Part shown: one piece after another, positions 37,055-45,081 of the stretch | How the letters are laid out: the number at the start of each line of letters is the position of its first letter | Numbering within the stretch: position 1 is the stretch's first letter | Origin: Actinomycetes bacterium | GTDB lineage: Bacteria > Actinomycetota > Acidimicrobiia > Acidimicrobiales > RAAP-2 | DNA: 64,000 bases | Reading direction: 5' to 3' | Assembly (NCBI GenBank): GCA_021778895.1 | Contig: JAJYBR010000003.1 | Location: forward strand, 124,001-188,000 | The notes under the pieces: generated by a model | The model's database searches: none | Seen by the model: only the letters and a program-made list of their open reading frames with translations | Told to the model about the DNA's origin: nothing | Made by a program: the position numbers and the translations under genes

Positions 37055-37809
37055 GCGACGACCTCGTGGCCACGGCGCAGCGCGCGCAGGCTCGTGGCCA
37101 GCGCCCAGACGACGATGGCGTAGATCGCGACGAAGCCGAGCAGCATCGTGTCACTGCCGGGCCAGTGGATGCGCATGCCCTCGCCGGTCCAGAACGTGCC
37201 GAAGCTCGTCAGGAGGATGCCGACGACCGTCTTCATGGCGTTCTCGGGAACGGCGCTCAACTGGCGAGCGACACTGGCCCCGACTGCGCCCACGATGACC
37301 ACCGCGACCAGGGCCGAGACGACCGCCAGCCCGAGTCGGTGCGCCGACGTGCCGAGCGTCAGCACGGCGATGACGACCTCGAGGCCCTCGAGGAAGACGC
37401 CCTTGAAGGCCATGACGAAAGCGGCGTGGTCGCGCCCCGGGGACCGACCCAGACCCTCGAGCTCGCGCACCTTCGCCTGGTAGATGGCGTCCTCGTCGTG
37501 CAGGGCGCGGTAGCCGCTGGAGCGTAGTACGGCCTTGCGCAGCCACTGCAGACCGAAGATCAAGAGGACGCCCCCCACGACGAGGCGCAGCGCATTGAGG
37601 GGGACGCGCACCAGGGCCGGGCCGAGAGCGGCGACCAGGACAGTGAGGACGCCGAGGGCCGCCGCGGTGCCCTCCATGGCCGAGCGCCAGCCGCGCGTGT
37701 GCCCGACGGCGATCACGATGGTGAGCGCCTCGACCATCTCGACGGCGGCGGCCAGGAACACCGCACCGGCCAGCACCAGGGCGCTGGAGCTCACCGTGAC
37801 TGCGACCAC
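37051..37809 (-). CDS. COG4280-like integral membrane protein, copy 1
   Basis: This 252-aa protein has six to seven predicted helices. Two acidic ExxE motifs lie within membrane segments: AVEMVEALTIV (E24, E27) and FLEGLEVVIAVL (E141, E144). These recall the EXXE iron-binding motifs of FTR1-type permeases, so a metal transport role is an inference. A cytoplasmic loop with HDEDAIYQAKVRELEG lies between them. The C-terminal half has PENAMKTVVG and GTFWTGEGMRIHWPG. A close paralogue at 48594-49352 has the same small-protein partner and is coupled to an iron-type ABC importer. Confidence 0.82.
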   Translation of the reverse strand: MVAVTVSSSALVLAGAVFLAAAVEMVEALTIVIAVGHTRGWRSAMEGTAAALGVLTVLVAALGPALVRVPLNALRLVVGGVLLIFGLQWLRKAVLRSSGYRALHDEDAIYQAKVRELEGLGRSPGRDHAAFVMAFKGVFLEGLEVVIAVLTLGTSAHRLGLAVVSALVAVVIVGAVGASVARQLSAVPENAMKTVVGILLTSFGTFWTGEGMRIHWPGSDTMLLGFVAIYAIVVWALATSLRALRRGHEVVA

Positions 37810-37896
37810 GTCCGACCTCGTCTACGGCACGCTGCCGACGGCCCGTGCCGCCGCGCTGCGCCGCTAAAGCATCCTACCGGGCGCGCCCTCGCAAAC

Positions 37897-38439
37897 TCAC
37901 CGGCGCCGACGTCGCAGCTCGTCCTCGACTGCGGCGGGATCGAGGCCCCGGCTGCGCAGCAGCAAGAGAAGATGGAACCACAGGTCCGCGGCCTCGCTCA
38001 CCACGCGCTCGTCGTCCTCGGCCAGCGCGGCGACTGCGACCTCCACAGCCTCCTCACCCACCTTGCGCGCGGTGAAGGCGGGACCGCGCCCGAGCGCACT
38101 CGCCACGTACGAGTCGTCGGCGCCCTCGGCCTCGCGGCGCAGGATCGCGCGCCATAGCCACGGTGTGAAGCAGGAGGTCGAGCCGTCGTGACAGGTCGGC
38201 CCGTCAGCGTGCACGCGCACCAGGAGGGCGTCGTCATCGCAGTCGGGCACGATCTCGTGGACGTGGAGGCCATTGCCCGACGTCTCACCCTTGCGCCACA
38301 GCCGCTGGCGCGATCGCGAGAAGAAGTGCACCATCCCCGTCGCCCGTGTCGCCTCGAGGGCCTCATCGTCCATCCAGCCGAGCATCAGCACCCGGCCGGT
38401 CACGTCGTCTTGGACCACCGCAGCTCGCAAGTCGCTCAC
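37897..38439 (-). CDS. hisIE: Bifunctional HisIE: phosphoribosyl-AMP cyclohydrolase / phosphoribosyl-ATP pyrophosphatase
   Basis: This 180-aa fusion performs steps 2 and 3 of histidine synthesis. The HisI part has LGWMDDEAL, WRKGETSGN, DCDDDALL and the zinc-site CHDGSTSCF. The HisE part starts near residue 110 with FTARKVGEEAVEVAVAALA and ends with SEAADLWFHLLLLL. It is compact but complete. The GTG at 38439 overlaps the hisF stop as GTGA, so an in-frame ATG 15 bases upstream inside hisF is less likely. It is the last gene of the his operon. Confidence 0.95.
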   Translation of the reverse strand: MSDLRAAVVQDDVTGRVLMLGWMDDEALEATRATGMVHFFSRSRQRLWRKGETSGNGLHVHEIVPDCDDDALLVRVHADGPTCHDGSTSCFTPWLWRAILRREAEGADDSYVASALGRGPAFTARKVGEEAVEVAVAALAEDDERVVSEAADLWFHLLLLLRSRGLDPAAVEDELRRRRR

Positions 38440-39188
38440 GTCTCCGCCTCCCATGGTCGCAGTGCTCCTCCGGCCGCCACGACGGCGCGGCGCAGCGCGG
38501 GCAGCCCTCCGGGATCCTCGTGGACGATCGAGGCGACCAGCGCCGCGTCGGCCACCGCCAGCGCCTCGGCCACGTGCTGGGCCGATCCCGCGCCCCCCGA
38601 CGCGATCACCGGGACGCCGACCGCCTCGCGGACTCGCGCCGTCAAGTCCAGGTCGTAGCCCTCGCGCCGGCCATCGTGATCGATGGAGGTGAGCAGCACC
38701 TCGCCCGCACCGCGTTCGACGGCCTCGCGGGCCCACGCCACGGTCATCTTCTCGCTGGAGACGCGGCCGCCGCCGGTGAACACGCGGCCGCCGCGGCTGT
38801 CGATGGCGGCGACGACCGCCTGGGACCCGTAACGGTCGGCCACCGCCGTGAGCAGAGCCGGATCCGTGACGGCCGCCGAGTTCAAAGAGACACGGTCGGC
38901 ACCCGCCTCGATGATGCGCGCGGCGTCCTCGAGGGTGCGAACCCCTCCCCCCACCGTGAAGGCGATGTCCAAGACATCGGCCACGCGCGCGACGACGTCG
39001 AGCAGCGTCGTGCGCTCCTCGGGGGTGGCCCCGATGTCCAAGAAGACGAGCTCGTCGGCACCGCCGGCGCTGTAGGCGGCCGCCAGTTCCACCGGGTCAC
39101 CGACGTCGCGCAGGCCGACGAAGTTGACGCCCTTGACGACGCGCCCGTCGGCGACGTCGAGGCACGGGATCAGGCGGGCGTAAGGCAT
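38436..39188 (-). CDS. hisF: Imidazole glycerol phosphate synthase cyclase subunit HisF
   Basis: This 250-aa beta/alpha barrel starts with MPYARLIPCLDVADGRVVKG, containing the first catalytic aspartate (D11), and has the second in VVAAIDSRGGRVFTGG. It uses ammonia from HisH to form IGP and AICAR. Phosphate loops FTVGGGVRT and ASGGAGS are present. It overlaps hisH by 19 bp and hisIE by 4 bp, so the operon is tightly coupled. Confidence 0.97.
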   Translation of the reverse strand: MPYARLIPCLDVADGRVVKGVNFVGLRDVGDPVELAAAYSAGGADELVFLDIGATPEERTTLLDVVARVADVLDIAFTVGGGVRTLEDAARIIEAGADRVSLNSAAVTDPALLTAVADRYGSQAVVAAIDSRGGRVFTGGGRVSSEKMTVAWAREAVERGAGEVLLTSIDHDGRREGYDLDLTARVREAVGVPVIASGGAGSAQHVAEALAVADAALVASIVHEDPGGLPALRRAVVAAGGALRPWEAET

Positions 39189-39727
39189 GTGTCCAGGTAG
39201 CGCTGTCCGGCCGGACCACTCTTCTCGGGGTGGAACTGGACGCCGCGGAAGGAGCCGTGCTCGACGATGGCGGCCACGCCGTCGGCGAGCGCGACGGCCG
39301 CCGGCGTGCGGGCGCCGTAGGAGTGGGCGAAGTAGAAGGTCTCACCGCTCGGCTCGACGGTGGCCCAGCCGAGACGGGGCACGCGGCCCTCGCGGAGTCG
39401 CTCGACGTGGCCCGGCACCAGGGCCAGCCCCTCGACGCCACCGTCCTCCTCGCTGTCCTCGAGGGCCAGCTGGAGACCGAGGCAGATTCCGAGCACCGGC
39501 CGGCCCGCGCCGACCCGCTCCCGCAGCGCCTCGGCGGCGCCGGTGGCGCGCAAGTGGGCCATCGCACTGGCCGCCGAGCCGACGCCCGGAAGGATGACGT
39601 AGCTCGCCTGGGCGATGACCTCGGGCGCGGCGGACACCGCACTCGCGCGGCCGAGACGGGCGAGCGACGCGCGGACCGACCGGGTGTTGCCCGCGCCGTA
39701 GTCGACGATGATCACCGGATCGCTCAC
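39170..39727 (-). CDS. hisH: Imidazole glycerol phosphate synthase glutaminase subunit HisH
   Basis: This 185-aa class I glutaminase has the oxyanion PGVGSAASAMAHL, the nucleophile cysteine in PVLGICLGLQLAL and the catalytic His-x-Glu in GVQFHPEKSG. It delivers ammonia to HisF. It starts at GTG 39727, overlapping the hisCB stop as GTGA. Confidence 0.96.
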   Translation of the reverse strand: MSDPVIIVDYGAGNTRSVRASLARLGRASAVSAAPEVIAQASYVILPGVGSAASAMAHLRATGAAEALRERVGAGRPVLGICLGLQLALEDSEEDGGVEGLALVPGHVERLREGRVPRLGWATVEPSGETFYFAHSYGARTPAAVALADGVAAIVEHGSFRGVQFHPEKSGPAGQRYLDTCLTPA

Positions 39728-41244
39728 AGGGATCCTTTGGTCGACGCTACTTGGGTGCCCACCTCGCGCAGCGCCACGGCCAGGGCCCGGCCGACGGCCT
39801 TGAAGCTGGCCTCGGCCACGTGGTGGGCGTTGGCACCCGTGGCCGTGACGTGGAGGGTCAGCCGCGCGGTCTGCACGAAGGACTCGAGGGCGTGGGCGGC
39901 CATGCCGGGATCCGGATCGATCGACAGCTGGGCCACCGGCCGGCCCGACAGGTCCACGACCGCGTGGGCCAGGGCCTCATCCATCGGCACGCGTGCCTCG
40001 CCGTAGCGAGCCAGTCCGCGCCGGTCGCCCAGGGCGTCGTCCAACGCGGCCCCGACCGTGCGCATCATGTCCTCGACTGTGTGGTGGTCCCCCGTCTCAA
40101 GGTCGCCGACCCCGTCGACGCGCAGATCCCATCCCGCGTGGAAGGCCAGCTGCTGGAGCATGTGGTCGTAGAAGCCCGCACCCGACTCGACCAGCACGCG
40201 CCCCTCGCCGCGCACCCGCAGGCGCACGAGGAAGCGCGTCTCGGCTGTCGCGCGGCGGCGGCGGACCCCGGGGGACACCATGTCGGCACCACTGCGCCAG
40301 GCCCGGAGGGCGTCGAGCAGGACGTCATCGTCGAGGGCGTCGCGCACGCTGATGCGCAGTCCCCCGCTGAATGCGCGCAGCACGACACCGGCCGGCAGGA
40401 GGGCGTCGACCAGTCGCTGGGGTTCGTCCATCGGGATGAAGAGGAAGTTGGTGTGCGAGGGCAGCGGCGCCAGGTCGAGGGCGCGCAGCTCGGTGGCCAG
40501 GCGCTCACGCTCGGCGACCTGGGCGCTCACATCCAGCGGTGTGGCCAGGGCGGCCAGGGCCAGGGCGGACGAGACCGACGAGACCGACAGGGGAGCCTGG
40601 TAGGACGTGATGATCTCGACCGTTTCCGGTGCCGCCAGTGCGTAGCCCACGCGGGCCCCGGCCAGGCCGAAGGCCTTGGAGAAGGTGCGCAGGACGATCG
40701 CCCCGGCGGCGATGCGGTCCAGCGCGTCGACGCCGGCGTAGTCGGCGTAGGCCTCGTCGATCACGACCTGCCCGGGCACGTCGGGAACCTCGGGGAGCTC
40801 GCCGGTCGGGTTGTTGGGCCGGCACACGAACACCAGGTCGGCCGTCGCGGGGTCCTCGACCATCCTCGCTCCAGCCATCGCGGCAGCGAAGCGGTACATC
40901 GAGTAGGAGTTCGCGGGCACCGTCGCGACCGTGCCGCCCGCGGCGTAGAGCCGGGCCAGCAGGACGATGAACTCGTCACTGCCCGCACCGAGGGCCACGG
41001 ACTCGAGACCGACGCCGTGGCGCTGCGCGATCGCGGCACGCAACGGCTCGTAGCGGCCCCGGTCGTACTCGTTTATCTCGGCCAGGGCCGCAGCCACCGT
41101 GGACGGTCGCGCTGCGGGCGTCGGTGCCGCGGGCACGTTGCCGTCGAAGCGGATGATGGCGCGCGGATCGAGACCCACCTGGGCGGCCAGGCGCTCGTTC
41201 GACGGCGGCCACTGGTAGGCGGGCAGGGCCCGGGGCGTGCTCAT
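39724..41244 (-). CDS. hisCB: Fused HisC-HisB: histidinol-phosphate aminotransferase + imidazoleglycerol-phosphate dehydratase
   Basis: One uninterrupted 506-codon frame holds both enzymes. Residues 1 to about 330 are HisC: the PLP-binding RPNNPTGE, DEAYADY and the PLP lysine in RTFSKAFGLAGARVGY. From about residue 333 (MVSPGVRRRRATAETRF) it is HisB: FYDHMLQQLAFHAGWDL, GDHHTVEDMM and GEARVPMDEALAH carry the metal ligands. The E. coli HisB fusion partner is a phosphatase, so this HisC-HisB pairing is different. The junction is short and has an internal ATG that could allow separate HisB initiation. It overlaps hisD by ATGA and hisH by GTGA. Confidence 0.93.
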   Translation of the reverse strand: MSTPRALPAYQWPPSNERLAAQVGLDPRAIIRFDGNVPAAPTPAARPSTVAAALAEINEYDRGRYEPLRAAIAQRHGVGLESVALGAGSDEFIVLLARLYAAGGTVATVPANSYSMYRFAAAMAGARMVEDPATADLVFVCRPNNPTGELPEVPDVPGQVVIDEAYADYAGVDALDRIAAGAIVLRTFSKAFGLAGARVGYALAAPETVEIITSYQAPLSVSSVSSALALAALATPLDVSAQVAERERLATELRALDLAPLPSHTNFLFIPMDEPQRLVDALLPAGVVLRAFSGGLRISVRDALDDDVLLDALRAWRSGADMVSPGVRRRRATAETRFLVRLRVRGEGRVLVESGAGFYDHMLQQLAFHAGWDLRVDGVGDLETGDHHTVEDMMRTVGAALDDALGDRRGLARYGEARVPMDEALAHAVVDLSGRPVAQLSIDPDPGMAAHALESFVQTARLTLHVTATGANAHHVAEASFKAVGRALAVALREVGTQVASTKGSL

Positions 41245-42299
41245 CGGCGGGCCGTCGCCTTGTGGGCCGGCATGCCCTCGAGATCGGCCAACGCCTCGAT
41301 CGTGGGAGCCAGGCTCGCCAGACCGTCCTCGGAGACCCGTTGGACCGTGATGGGCTTGAGGAAGCTCTCCAGGCCGAGACCGCCGGTGGCTCGAGCCCAC
41401 CGACCCGTCGGCAGGACGTGGTTGCCGCCCGTGGCGTAGTCGCCTGCGGGGACGGGGGCGAAGGGACCCACGAACACCGCACCCGCACAGCGGATCCGCG
41501 AGGCCAGGGACTCGGCGCGCTCACCCAGCAGGGCGACGTGCTCGGGAGCCCACGTCTCGAGCTCGGCCAAGGCGGCGTCGACGTCGTCATCGACCCAGAT
41601 GACGTGGGCGCGCGAGTCCGGGCCGTGCTCCATCTGGGCATCGAGCTCCTGGCGCACGATTCGCTCGTCGAAGCCGCGATCGGCGACGACCACCACCTCG
41701 CTCGGCCCCGCCGGCAGGTCGATGGCGACCTCCCGGCTCACCAGGAGCTTGGCCGCGTTGACGGCACCGCCCCCCGGGCCGACGATCTTGTCCACGGCCG
41801 GGATCGAGTCGGTGCCGAACGCCATGGCCGCGATCGCGTGGGCGCCGCCCACGGCCCAGACGTCCTCGAAGCCGAGCAAGGCGGCGGCGGCGGCCACGGC
41901 GGCCGCTCCACGCGGCGGCGTGCAGATGACGATCTGCTCGACACCGGCCTCGCGCGCCGGGACGGCCGTCATGATCAGCGAGGAGACCAGACCGCTGGGC
42001 ACGTAGATGCCGACGCGCCGCAGGGGTGCCCAGCGACGCTCGAGCACGACCCCGGGCGAGACTTCGAGCTCGACGTCGGCGGGTCGCTGGGCCCGGTGCC
42101 AGCGCGCGACCGCGTCGGCCGCCGCGAGGATCGCTGCGGTGGGCACGTCGCCGTAGGGCGTGGCCCGCTCGGGCACGGCCGACGTGGTGTGGTCCAGCAC
42201 GCGGGACCAGTAGGCGACGGCCTCGTCGCCGCGCTGGCGCACGTCCTCGACGATCTTCTCGATGCTGAAGGACGGGGTACCGGTGGGTGTTCGGCTCAT
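41241..42299 (-). CDS. hisD: Histidinol dehydrogenase, short form
   Basis: This 352-aa enzyme oxidises histidinol to histidine in two NAD steps. NAD-binding and active-site regions GGAHAIAAMAFGTDSIPAVD, LPAGPSEVVVVAD, the Q/H zinc ligands in ELDAQMEHGPD, the catalytic E-H in WAPEHVALLG, GDYATGGNHVLPTG and the C-terminal histidine in EGMPAHK are present. It is about 70-80 residues shorter than typical HisD; the N-terminal arm is trimmed, since upstream frame sequence is hisG. It begins in the hisG stop (ATGA). Confidence 0.93.
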   Translation of the reverse strand: MSRTPTGTPSFSIEKIVEDVRQRGDEAVAYWSRVLDHTTSAVPERATPYGDVPTAAILAAADAVARWHRAQRPADVELEVSPGVVLERRWAPLRRVGIYVPSGLVSSLIMTAVPAREAGVEQIVICTPPRGAAAVAAAAALLGFEDVWAVGGAHAIAAMAFGTDSIPAVDKIVGPGGGAVNAAKLLVSREVAIDLPAGPSEVVVVADRGFDERIVRQELDAQMEHGPDSRAHVIWVDDDVDAALAELETWAPEHVALLGERAESLASRIRCAGAVFVGPFAPVPAGDYATGGNHVLPTGRWARATGGLGLESFLKPITVQRVSEDGLASLAPTIEALADLEGMPAHKATARR

Positions 42300-43153
42300 G
42301 GCAGCATCCGTTCGACGGGGAGAGTGAGGATCGAGCTGGCCCCGTGAGCCTGCAGACGCGGCAGCAGCGACCAGATGTCGGCCGCCGGCACGAGGGCGTG
42401 GACGGCGACCACTCCCGGCGTCGCCAGCTCCATCACGGTGGGCGATCCCGCGGTCGGCAGCAGTGTCGTCACGGCCTCCAGGTCCGAGCGCCGGACGTTG
42501 CACAGGAGATAGCGGCTGGCCCGCGCGTTGGTGACGCTGCCGAGCACGGTCGTCAAGGTGCGCTGGGCCTCGATGTCGTCGGACCCGGTGCGACCGATGA
42601 GGACCGCCTCGGACTCGAAGAGCGTCCCGATCGTGCGCAGGCCGTTGGTGCGCAGCGTGCTGCCCGTCGAGACCAGATCGACGATCGCCTCGGCCAGACC
42701 CAGGCGGGGCGCGATCTCGGCCGCGCCAGTCACGCGGACCACCTCGACGTCGATGCCCAACGCGTCGAGGACCTCTCCGGTCACGCGCGGGTGCGATGTC
42801 GCCACCCGTCGGCCATCCAGGTCCTCGAGGCGCGTCGCCGTGTCCTCCAGCGGGACCGCCGCCTGCAGCGAGCACTTCCCGAATCCCAGGCGCAGCAGCT
42901 CGATCACGTCGCAGCGCCGCTCGGCCAGGAGGTCGAGACCCGTGATTCCGCAGTCCACCACGCCGTCTTGCACGTATTCGGGCACGTCGTCGGCCCGCAC
43001 GAAGAGCAGATCGATGTCCGCGTTGCGGCAGTGCGACTGCAGCATGCGCTCTCCGGGCTCCTGGGGATCCACCCCGCTGGCTTCGAGCAACGACCACGCG
43101 GGCTCGCGCAGCCGGCCCTTGGAGGGCAGGGCCAGGCTGAGGCGCCGGTTCAT
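42296..43153 (-). CDS. hisG: ATP phosphoribosyltransferase HisG, long form
   Basis: This 285-aa enzyme commits PRPP and ATP to histidine synthesis. The N-terminus LSLALPSKGRL, VPEYVQDGVVDCGITGLDLL and the PRPP loop VDLVSTGSTLRTNGL are visible. The C-terminal about 75 residues form the ACT-like regulatory domain, so feedback inhibition by histidine is expected and no HisZ is needed. It overlaps the YerC-type regulator stop as ATGA, which places that regulator at the head of the operon. Confidence 0.95.
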   Translation of the reverse strand: MNRRLSLALPSKGRLREPAWSLLEASGVDPQEPGERMLQSHCRNADIDLLFVRADDVPEYVQDGVVDCGITGLDLLAERRCDVIELLRLGFGKCSLQAAVPLEDTATRLEDLDGRRVATSHPRVTGEVLDALGIDVEVVRVTGAAEIAPRLGLAEAIVDLVSTGSTLRTNGLRTIGTLFESEAVLIGRTGSDDIEAQRTLTTVLGSVTNARASRYLLCNVRRSDLEAVTTLLPTAGSPTVMELATPGVVAVHALVPAADIWSLLPRLQAHGASSILTLPVERMLP

Positions 43154-43464
43154 CGCGCGGCCGGCCCGAGCAGTGCGCGGTAGCCGCCCTCGCCGTAGCG
43201 CAGCCAGTGCGCCACCCGGGTGACCGTGGCCGTCGAGGCACCCGTGCGGCGCGACACCTCGTGGTAGGGCAAGCCTTGGTCGACCAGTCGGGCAACCTGC
43301 CAGCGCTGACCCATGGCGTCGAGCTCGTTGGTCGTGCACAGGTCGCGCAGGAACGCGGCGACCTCGTCCGGCTCGCGCAGCGCCACGAACGCCGCGACCA
43401 GGTCCGCGAATCGATTGACGGTGTCCTCGTGGGACTCCGCTGGAACTACCCGACCACTTGTCAT
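43150..43464 (-). CDS. YerC/HisR-type TrpR-superfamily regulator
   Basis: This 104-aa protein belongs to the TrpR-like YerC/YecD family: DEVAAFLRDLCTTNELDAMGQRW followed by the HTH LVDQGLPYHEVSRRTGASTATVTRVAHWL. As first gene of the his operon it is a likely histidine-responsive repressor. A TAGCAT box stands exactly six bases before its ATG. The six bases between are ACTAGT, the core of TrpR operators, and they belong to a 12-bp palindrome running over the start codon. Confidence 0.88.
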   Translation of the reverse strand: MTSGRVVPAESHEDTVNRFADLVAAFVALREPDEVAAFLRDLCTTNELDAMGQRWQVARLVDQGLPYHEVSRRTGASTATVTRVAHWLRYGEGGYRALLGPAAR

Positions 43465-43494
43465 ACTAGTATGCTACTCTACTACAACCCTGCT
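43462..43494. promoter_or_regulatory. his divergent promoter with CATACTAGTATG operator
   Basis: The perfect palindrome CATACTAGTATG at 43462-43473 includes the yerC start codon and the ACTAGT core known from trp operators. On the minus strand TAGCAT (43476-43471) is the -10 for yerC. On the plus strand TACAAC (43483-43488) stands six bases before the hisA ATG. One bound repressor could block both transcripts. Confidence 0.65.
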
Positions 43495-44250
43495 ATGCAA
43501 CTCCTCCCTGCAGTCGACGTCCTCGACGGACAGGCCGTGCGACTCGAGCGCGGCGACTACGCCGCCGTCACCTTCCGCCACGACCTCGCCGACTACCTCG
43601 CGCGCGTCGTCGCGACGGGACCCGCCCTGATCCACGTGGTCGACCTCGAGGGTGCACGAAGCGGCCGCAGCGACGAGTACCTCCTCGCCCGGTGCGTGGC
43701 CCTCGCCGGCAGCACGCCGCTCCAGGTCTCGGGGGGCCTGCGCAGCCTGGCCGCCGCGCAGCGCGCGCTGGAGGGTGGCGCCAGCCGGGTGATCATGGGC
43801 TCAGCCGCCTGGGACCGCCCGTCCAGTCTGGGTGAGCTGGTGGCGGCGCTCGGCGACCGGCTCGTGGTGGCCCTCGACGTGCGCGAGGGGCGCATCGCCG
43901 TGCGGGGATGGACCGCGACCGAGCACGTCACCTTGACCGAGGCCCTGGATCGCTGCGTGGCAGCAGGCGTGCGCCGCGTCCACGTGACCGCGATCGAGCG
44001 CGACGGCACGATGTCGGGGCCCGATCTCGCCCTCTACGAAGTGGCGTGCGCCAGCGGCCTCGCGGTCGTCGCCGCGGGGGGCGTGCGCGACGATCGCGAC
44101 GTGGAGCGCCTCGCCGCACTGGGCTGCGAGGGCGCCGTCATGGGTCTGGGTTACCTGCCGCGCATCGGATTGCGCCTGTCCGACGACCCGCGACGGCGCG
44201 AGCTCGTCGAGTTGCCCGATTTCGGGGATACCGGCACATCACAATCGTGA
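43495..44250 (+). CDS. hisA: HisA (ProFAR isomerase), divergent from the his operon
   Basis: This 251-aa barrel isomerase begins MQLLPAVDVLDGQAVRLERG with the catalytic aspartate near residue 8 and has the second in VVALDVREGRIAVRGW. The phosphate loops LQVSGGLRS and VVAAGGVRD are present. Whether it also isomerises PRA, like actinobacterial PriA, cannot be decided by eye. It is transcribed away from the other his genes and shares their regulatory palindrome. TACAAC lies six bases before the ATG. Confidence 0.92.
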   Translation: MQLLPAVDVLDGQAVRLERGDYAAVTFRHDLADYLARVVATGPALIHVVDLEGARSGRSDEYLLARCVALAGSTPLQVSGGLRSLAAAQRALEGGASRVIMGSAAWDRPSSLGELVAALGDRLVVALDVREGRIAVRGWTATEHVTLTEALDRCVAAGVRRVHVTAIERDGTMSGPDLALYEVACASGLAVVAAGGVRDDRDVERLAALGCEGAVMGLGYLPRIGLRLSDDPRRRELVELPDFGDTGTSQS

Positions 44251-44397
44251 TATTGCCGCCTGGTTTTTCCTGATATCCCATAGGTATAGGCAAAGCCTTT
44301 ATCCTTTATTACTTCACTCTCTAGTGACTTTTTGCCCTACAGGGTATGCCGCAACGATCGGCACAATGGGAGTGTCTCCCAAAACAAAGAGGTTGCT

Positions 44398-44949
44398 ATG
44401 AGGCGCAAGGCACTGGACAAACTACTCAGCATGGTCGGTGGCCTGTTAACCATCGTCCTGGTCGTCGCTGGATCACTGCTCCTGTGGGGCTACAACTTCG
44501 CCAACTCCCAGGTGCACAGCCAGCTCTCCGCTCAAAAGATCTACTTCCCCGCCAAGGACTCCCCGTCCCTCCAGAACCCATTGATCAAGCCGTATCTGAC
44601 GCCCTACGCCGGACAGCAGCTGCTCAACGGTCGCCAGGCGGAGGTCTGGGCCGACCACTACATCGCCGTCCACCTGCAAGAGATCGGCGGCGGCAAGACG
44701 TACGCCCAGGTCAGCGCCGCGTCGCTCGCCGACCCGTCGAACAAGGCCCTGGCCAGTCAGGCCCAGACGCTGTTCCAAGGTGAGACCCTGCGGGGCACGC
44801 TGCTGACGGCGTACGCCTTCTGGATGTTCGGCCAGATCGCCGAGTGGTCCGCCATCGCGATGTTCATCGGCGCGCTCCTGATGCTCGTCTTGACCATCGT
44901 GGGCTGGTCGCAGTACAAGAAGCGCGACCCGGAGCACATCGTGATCTAG
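44398..44949 (+). CDS. Two-TM membrane protein of unknown function
   Basis: This 183-aa protein has one N-terminal helix (VGGLLTIVLVVAGSLLLWGY), an extracytoplasmic domain of about 100 residues with FANSQVHSQLSAQKIYFP, PYAGQQLLNGRQAEVWADHY and GGKTYAQVSA, and a second helix region near residues 145-170. The pattern matches an uncharacterised family widespread in actinobacteria. AAAGAGG is six bases before the ATG. The upstream 147 bp (44251-44397) is AT-rich, with a small AGGCAAAGCCT hairpin and no other gene. Two hairpins follow. Confidence 0.78.
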   Translation: MRRKALDKLLSMVGGLLTIVLVVAGSLLLWGYNFANSQVHSQLSAQKIYFPAKDSPSLQNPLIKPYLTPYAGQQLLNGRQAEVWADHYIAVHLQEIGGGKTYAQVSAASLADPSNKALASQAQTLFQGETLRGTLLTAYAFWMFGQIAEWSAIAMFIGALLMLVLTIVGWSQYKKRDPEHIVI

Positions 44950-44957
44950 AGATCTTC

Positions 44958-45000
44958 GGACCACGTCACGACCCGAGGCCCCTTCTTCGTGGCGTGGTCC
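44958..45000 (+). terminator. Weak stem-loop after the two-TM protein gene
   Basis: GGACCACG (44958-44965) pairs with CGTGGTCC (44993-45000) across a 27-nt loop. It is followed by a stronger hairpin. Confidence 0.4.
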
Positions 45001-45010
45001 GGACTGCGCG

Positions 45011-45041
45011 GCCCCGGCGGTGTCTTAGACACCGCCGGGGC
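45011..45041 (+). terminator. Strong 15-bp hairpin before pirin
   Basis: GCCCCGGCGGTGTCT (45011-45025) and AGACACCGCCGGGGC (45027-45041) are perfectly complementary with one base between, giving a 12-13 bp stem in practice. CCCTTT follows. Confidence 0.8.
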
Positions 45042-45081
45042 GCCTCCCTTTGTGGGGCGGTACCATCGCGCCTAGCGGCCC

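Noticed and set aside
39230..40006. Plus-strand open frames across the his operon (for example 39230-40006 and 39751-41439)
   Set aside because: They are shadows antisense to hisH and hisCB with compositionally biased products and no recognisable domains.
40200..40300. HisC-HisB fusion as a frameshift artefact
   Set aside because: The frame is continuous with normal codon use on both sides and an in-frame linker; nothing suggests an error, although resequencing would settle it.
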